Source: an uncultured Oscillibacter sp. (GTDB lineage Bacteria; Bacillota; Clostridia; Oscillospirales; Oscillospiraceae). Taken from it: a stretch of 7,033 nt of DNA. The stretch lies in NCBI GenBank assembly GCA_948435975.1, contig CAOJHG010000110.1, forward strand, positions 1 through 7,033, in the 5' to 3' direction. A program made the translations under genes and the position numbers. A model generated the notes under the pieces. That model ran no database searches. It saw only the letters and a program-made list of their open reading frames with translations, and was not told the origin of the DNA. Below are positions 6,961-7,033 of the stretch, piece after piece (positions within the stretch are counted from its first letter, which is position 1; each line of letters begins with the position of its first letter).

Positions 6961-7033
6961 TGGGGGGCCGTTTCTGCTGGTCCTTGTCCGTCGGGGCGCA
7001 GCTTGACTCCACCCCCTTTTCTTTTTGGGGAAT
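6961..7033. other. Right-edge stretch without a recognised feature
   Basis: No open frame of note or RNA gene is seen. TTGACT at 7003-7008 could be a -35 box of a gene beyond the edge, but its -10 would fall in CTTTTTGGGGAAT, which does not match. The final GGGGAAT repeats the start of the right arm of the inverted repeat at 6909-6919. Confidence 0.3.

Noticed and set aside
7013..7030. CCCC/GGGG hairpin with a T-rich loop at the right edge
   Set aside because: Only four pairs around a ten-base loop; too weak to call a terminator.

Overview
The window looks like a chromosomal housekeeping region of a GC-rich (roughly 55-60% by eye) Gram-positive anaerobe of the Clostridia, most like Oscillospiraceae relatives such as Flavonifractor or Oscillibacter. 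The basis is the rplU-prp-rpmA-obgE order, the cleavable N-terminal extension on ribosomal protein L27, the consensus sigma-A promoters and the protein sequences. The family placement is inference.

Left edge (1-112, minus strand): the first nine codons of a gene that resembles a GntR/YtrA-type regulator, preceded by a promoter overlapped by three copies of AACTGTRYTA. Next (205-3299, minus strand) is the ribosomal operon, read right to left: a strong promoter and an ~80-nt leader, rplU (L21), prp (protease that trims L27), rpmA (L27), an intrinsic terminator, an unrecognised 212-residue gene, then obgE. obgE carries an in-frame amber codon at codon 66 while the rest of the 426-codon frame is intact. 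This is the most striking feature of the window.

Between the operon and pyrG (3300-3784) lies an AT-rich (about 39% GC by hand count) orphan gene of 128 codons on the plus strand, probably an acquired insert. A consensus promoter then drives pyrG (CTP synthase), followed without a visible terminator by an M24-family Xaa-Pro-type aminopeptidase gene that ends in a strong intrinsic terminator.

Right edge (6707-7033): a promoter and a complete tRNA-Gly(CCC) with encoded CCA, then about 185 bp without a gene that holds two strong inverted repeats.

Functionally the window joins ribosome production and maturation (L21, L27, Prp, Obg, tRNA-Gly), pyrimidine nucleotide synthesis (PyrG) and peptide turnover. 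I see no mobile element, CRISPR array or recognisable defence system. The points worth checking are the interrupted obgE, the two orphan genes, the left-edge operator and the palindromes after the tRNA.
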